The notes under the pieces were generated by a model. The model was not told where the DNA came from. It did not search any database and was given only the letters and a program-made list of their open reading frames with translations. This document shows, one piece after another, positions 5,623-5,751 of a stretch of 5,751 nt of DNA. The position numbers were made by a program, and so were the translations under genes. Numbering within the stretch: position 1 is the stretch's first letter; every line of letters starts with the position of its first letter. The stretch comes from Flavobacterium sp. (GTDB lineage Bacteria; Bacteroidota; Bacteroidia; Flavobacteriales; Flavobacteriaceae), in contig NZ_JASLCE010000116.1 of assembly GCF_030146175.1 (NCBI RefSeq), positions 1 to 5,751 on the forward strand. The letters are read 5' to 3'.

Positions 5623-5751
5623 ATGGAAACAGCATTTGAAATTGACGAACAAAAACTTTTACATTTTTTGACATCTGTAAAAGTCAACGATTCTTGTGGT
5701 GGTCATAACGATTTTTGGGAGTGGCATAACGAAACGGAAGAATTGAAAACC
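5623..5751 (+). CDS. Unknown protein, 5' end only (cut by window edge)
   Basis: An open frame of 43 codons runs from the ATG at 5623 off the right edge. It begins METAFEIDEQKLLHFLTSVK, and a Cys/Gly/aromatic stretch, SCGGHNDFWEWHNE, lies at about residues 24-37. There is no signal peptide. The start follows the previous gene by 54 bp, and the spacer ends in AGTAATTTT, similar to the AACTAATTT before the gene at 5077, so the leaders resemble each other. The continued same-strand series, spacing and codon style support a real gene. It is too short for family assignment. It is likely another member of the same series of small cytoplasmic proteins. Confidence 0.6.
   Translation, partial: METAFEIDEQKLLHFLTSVKVNDSCGGHNDFWEWHNETEELKT

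Overview
The window reads as a piece of an AT-rich Bacteroidota chromosome, most likely a flavobacterium. Shine-Dalgarno sequences are not evident before the start codons, the spacers are A/T-rich, there are two short Bacteroidota-style lipoprotein signal peptides, and one perfect match to the Bacteroidota -7 promoter box (TAnnTTTG) lies upstream of the reverse-strand gene. No rRNA, tRNA, CRISPR array, transposase or recombinase is visible.

Layout. (1) Positions 80-2715 hold four forward genes that look like one transcription unit: an Imm11/DUF1629-like protein, a small lipoprotein, an unrecognised protein with a distinctive HWAM...GDMYW C-terminal motif starting 2 bases after the lipoprotein stop, and a 168-aa unrecognised protein. 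Related palindromic repeats, about 24-25 bp long, sit directly before genes 2 and 4. (2) Positions 2782-3909, reverse strand, encode a lipoprotein built almost entirely of about ten WG-type repeats. (3) Positions 3910-4170 form a divergent spacer with a strong reverse -7 box, a weaker forward one and two inverted repeats. (4) Positions 4171-5751 hold four more forward genes of 119-163 aa, the last cut by the window edge, separated by 54-81 bp.

Interpretation. The run of small, unrelated, mostly cytoplasmic, often acidic proteins is typical of immunity-gene islands found downstream of polymorphic toxins (Rhs/CDI/T6SS effectors) in Bacteroidota. Only the first gene resembles a named immunity family (Imm11), so the island reading is an inference from architecture. 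No toxin gene lies in the window. On this view each gene would neutralise a different toxin, and the two lipoproteins would act at or outside the inner membrane while the others act in the cytoplasm.
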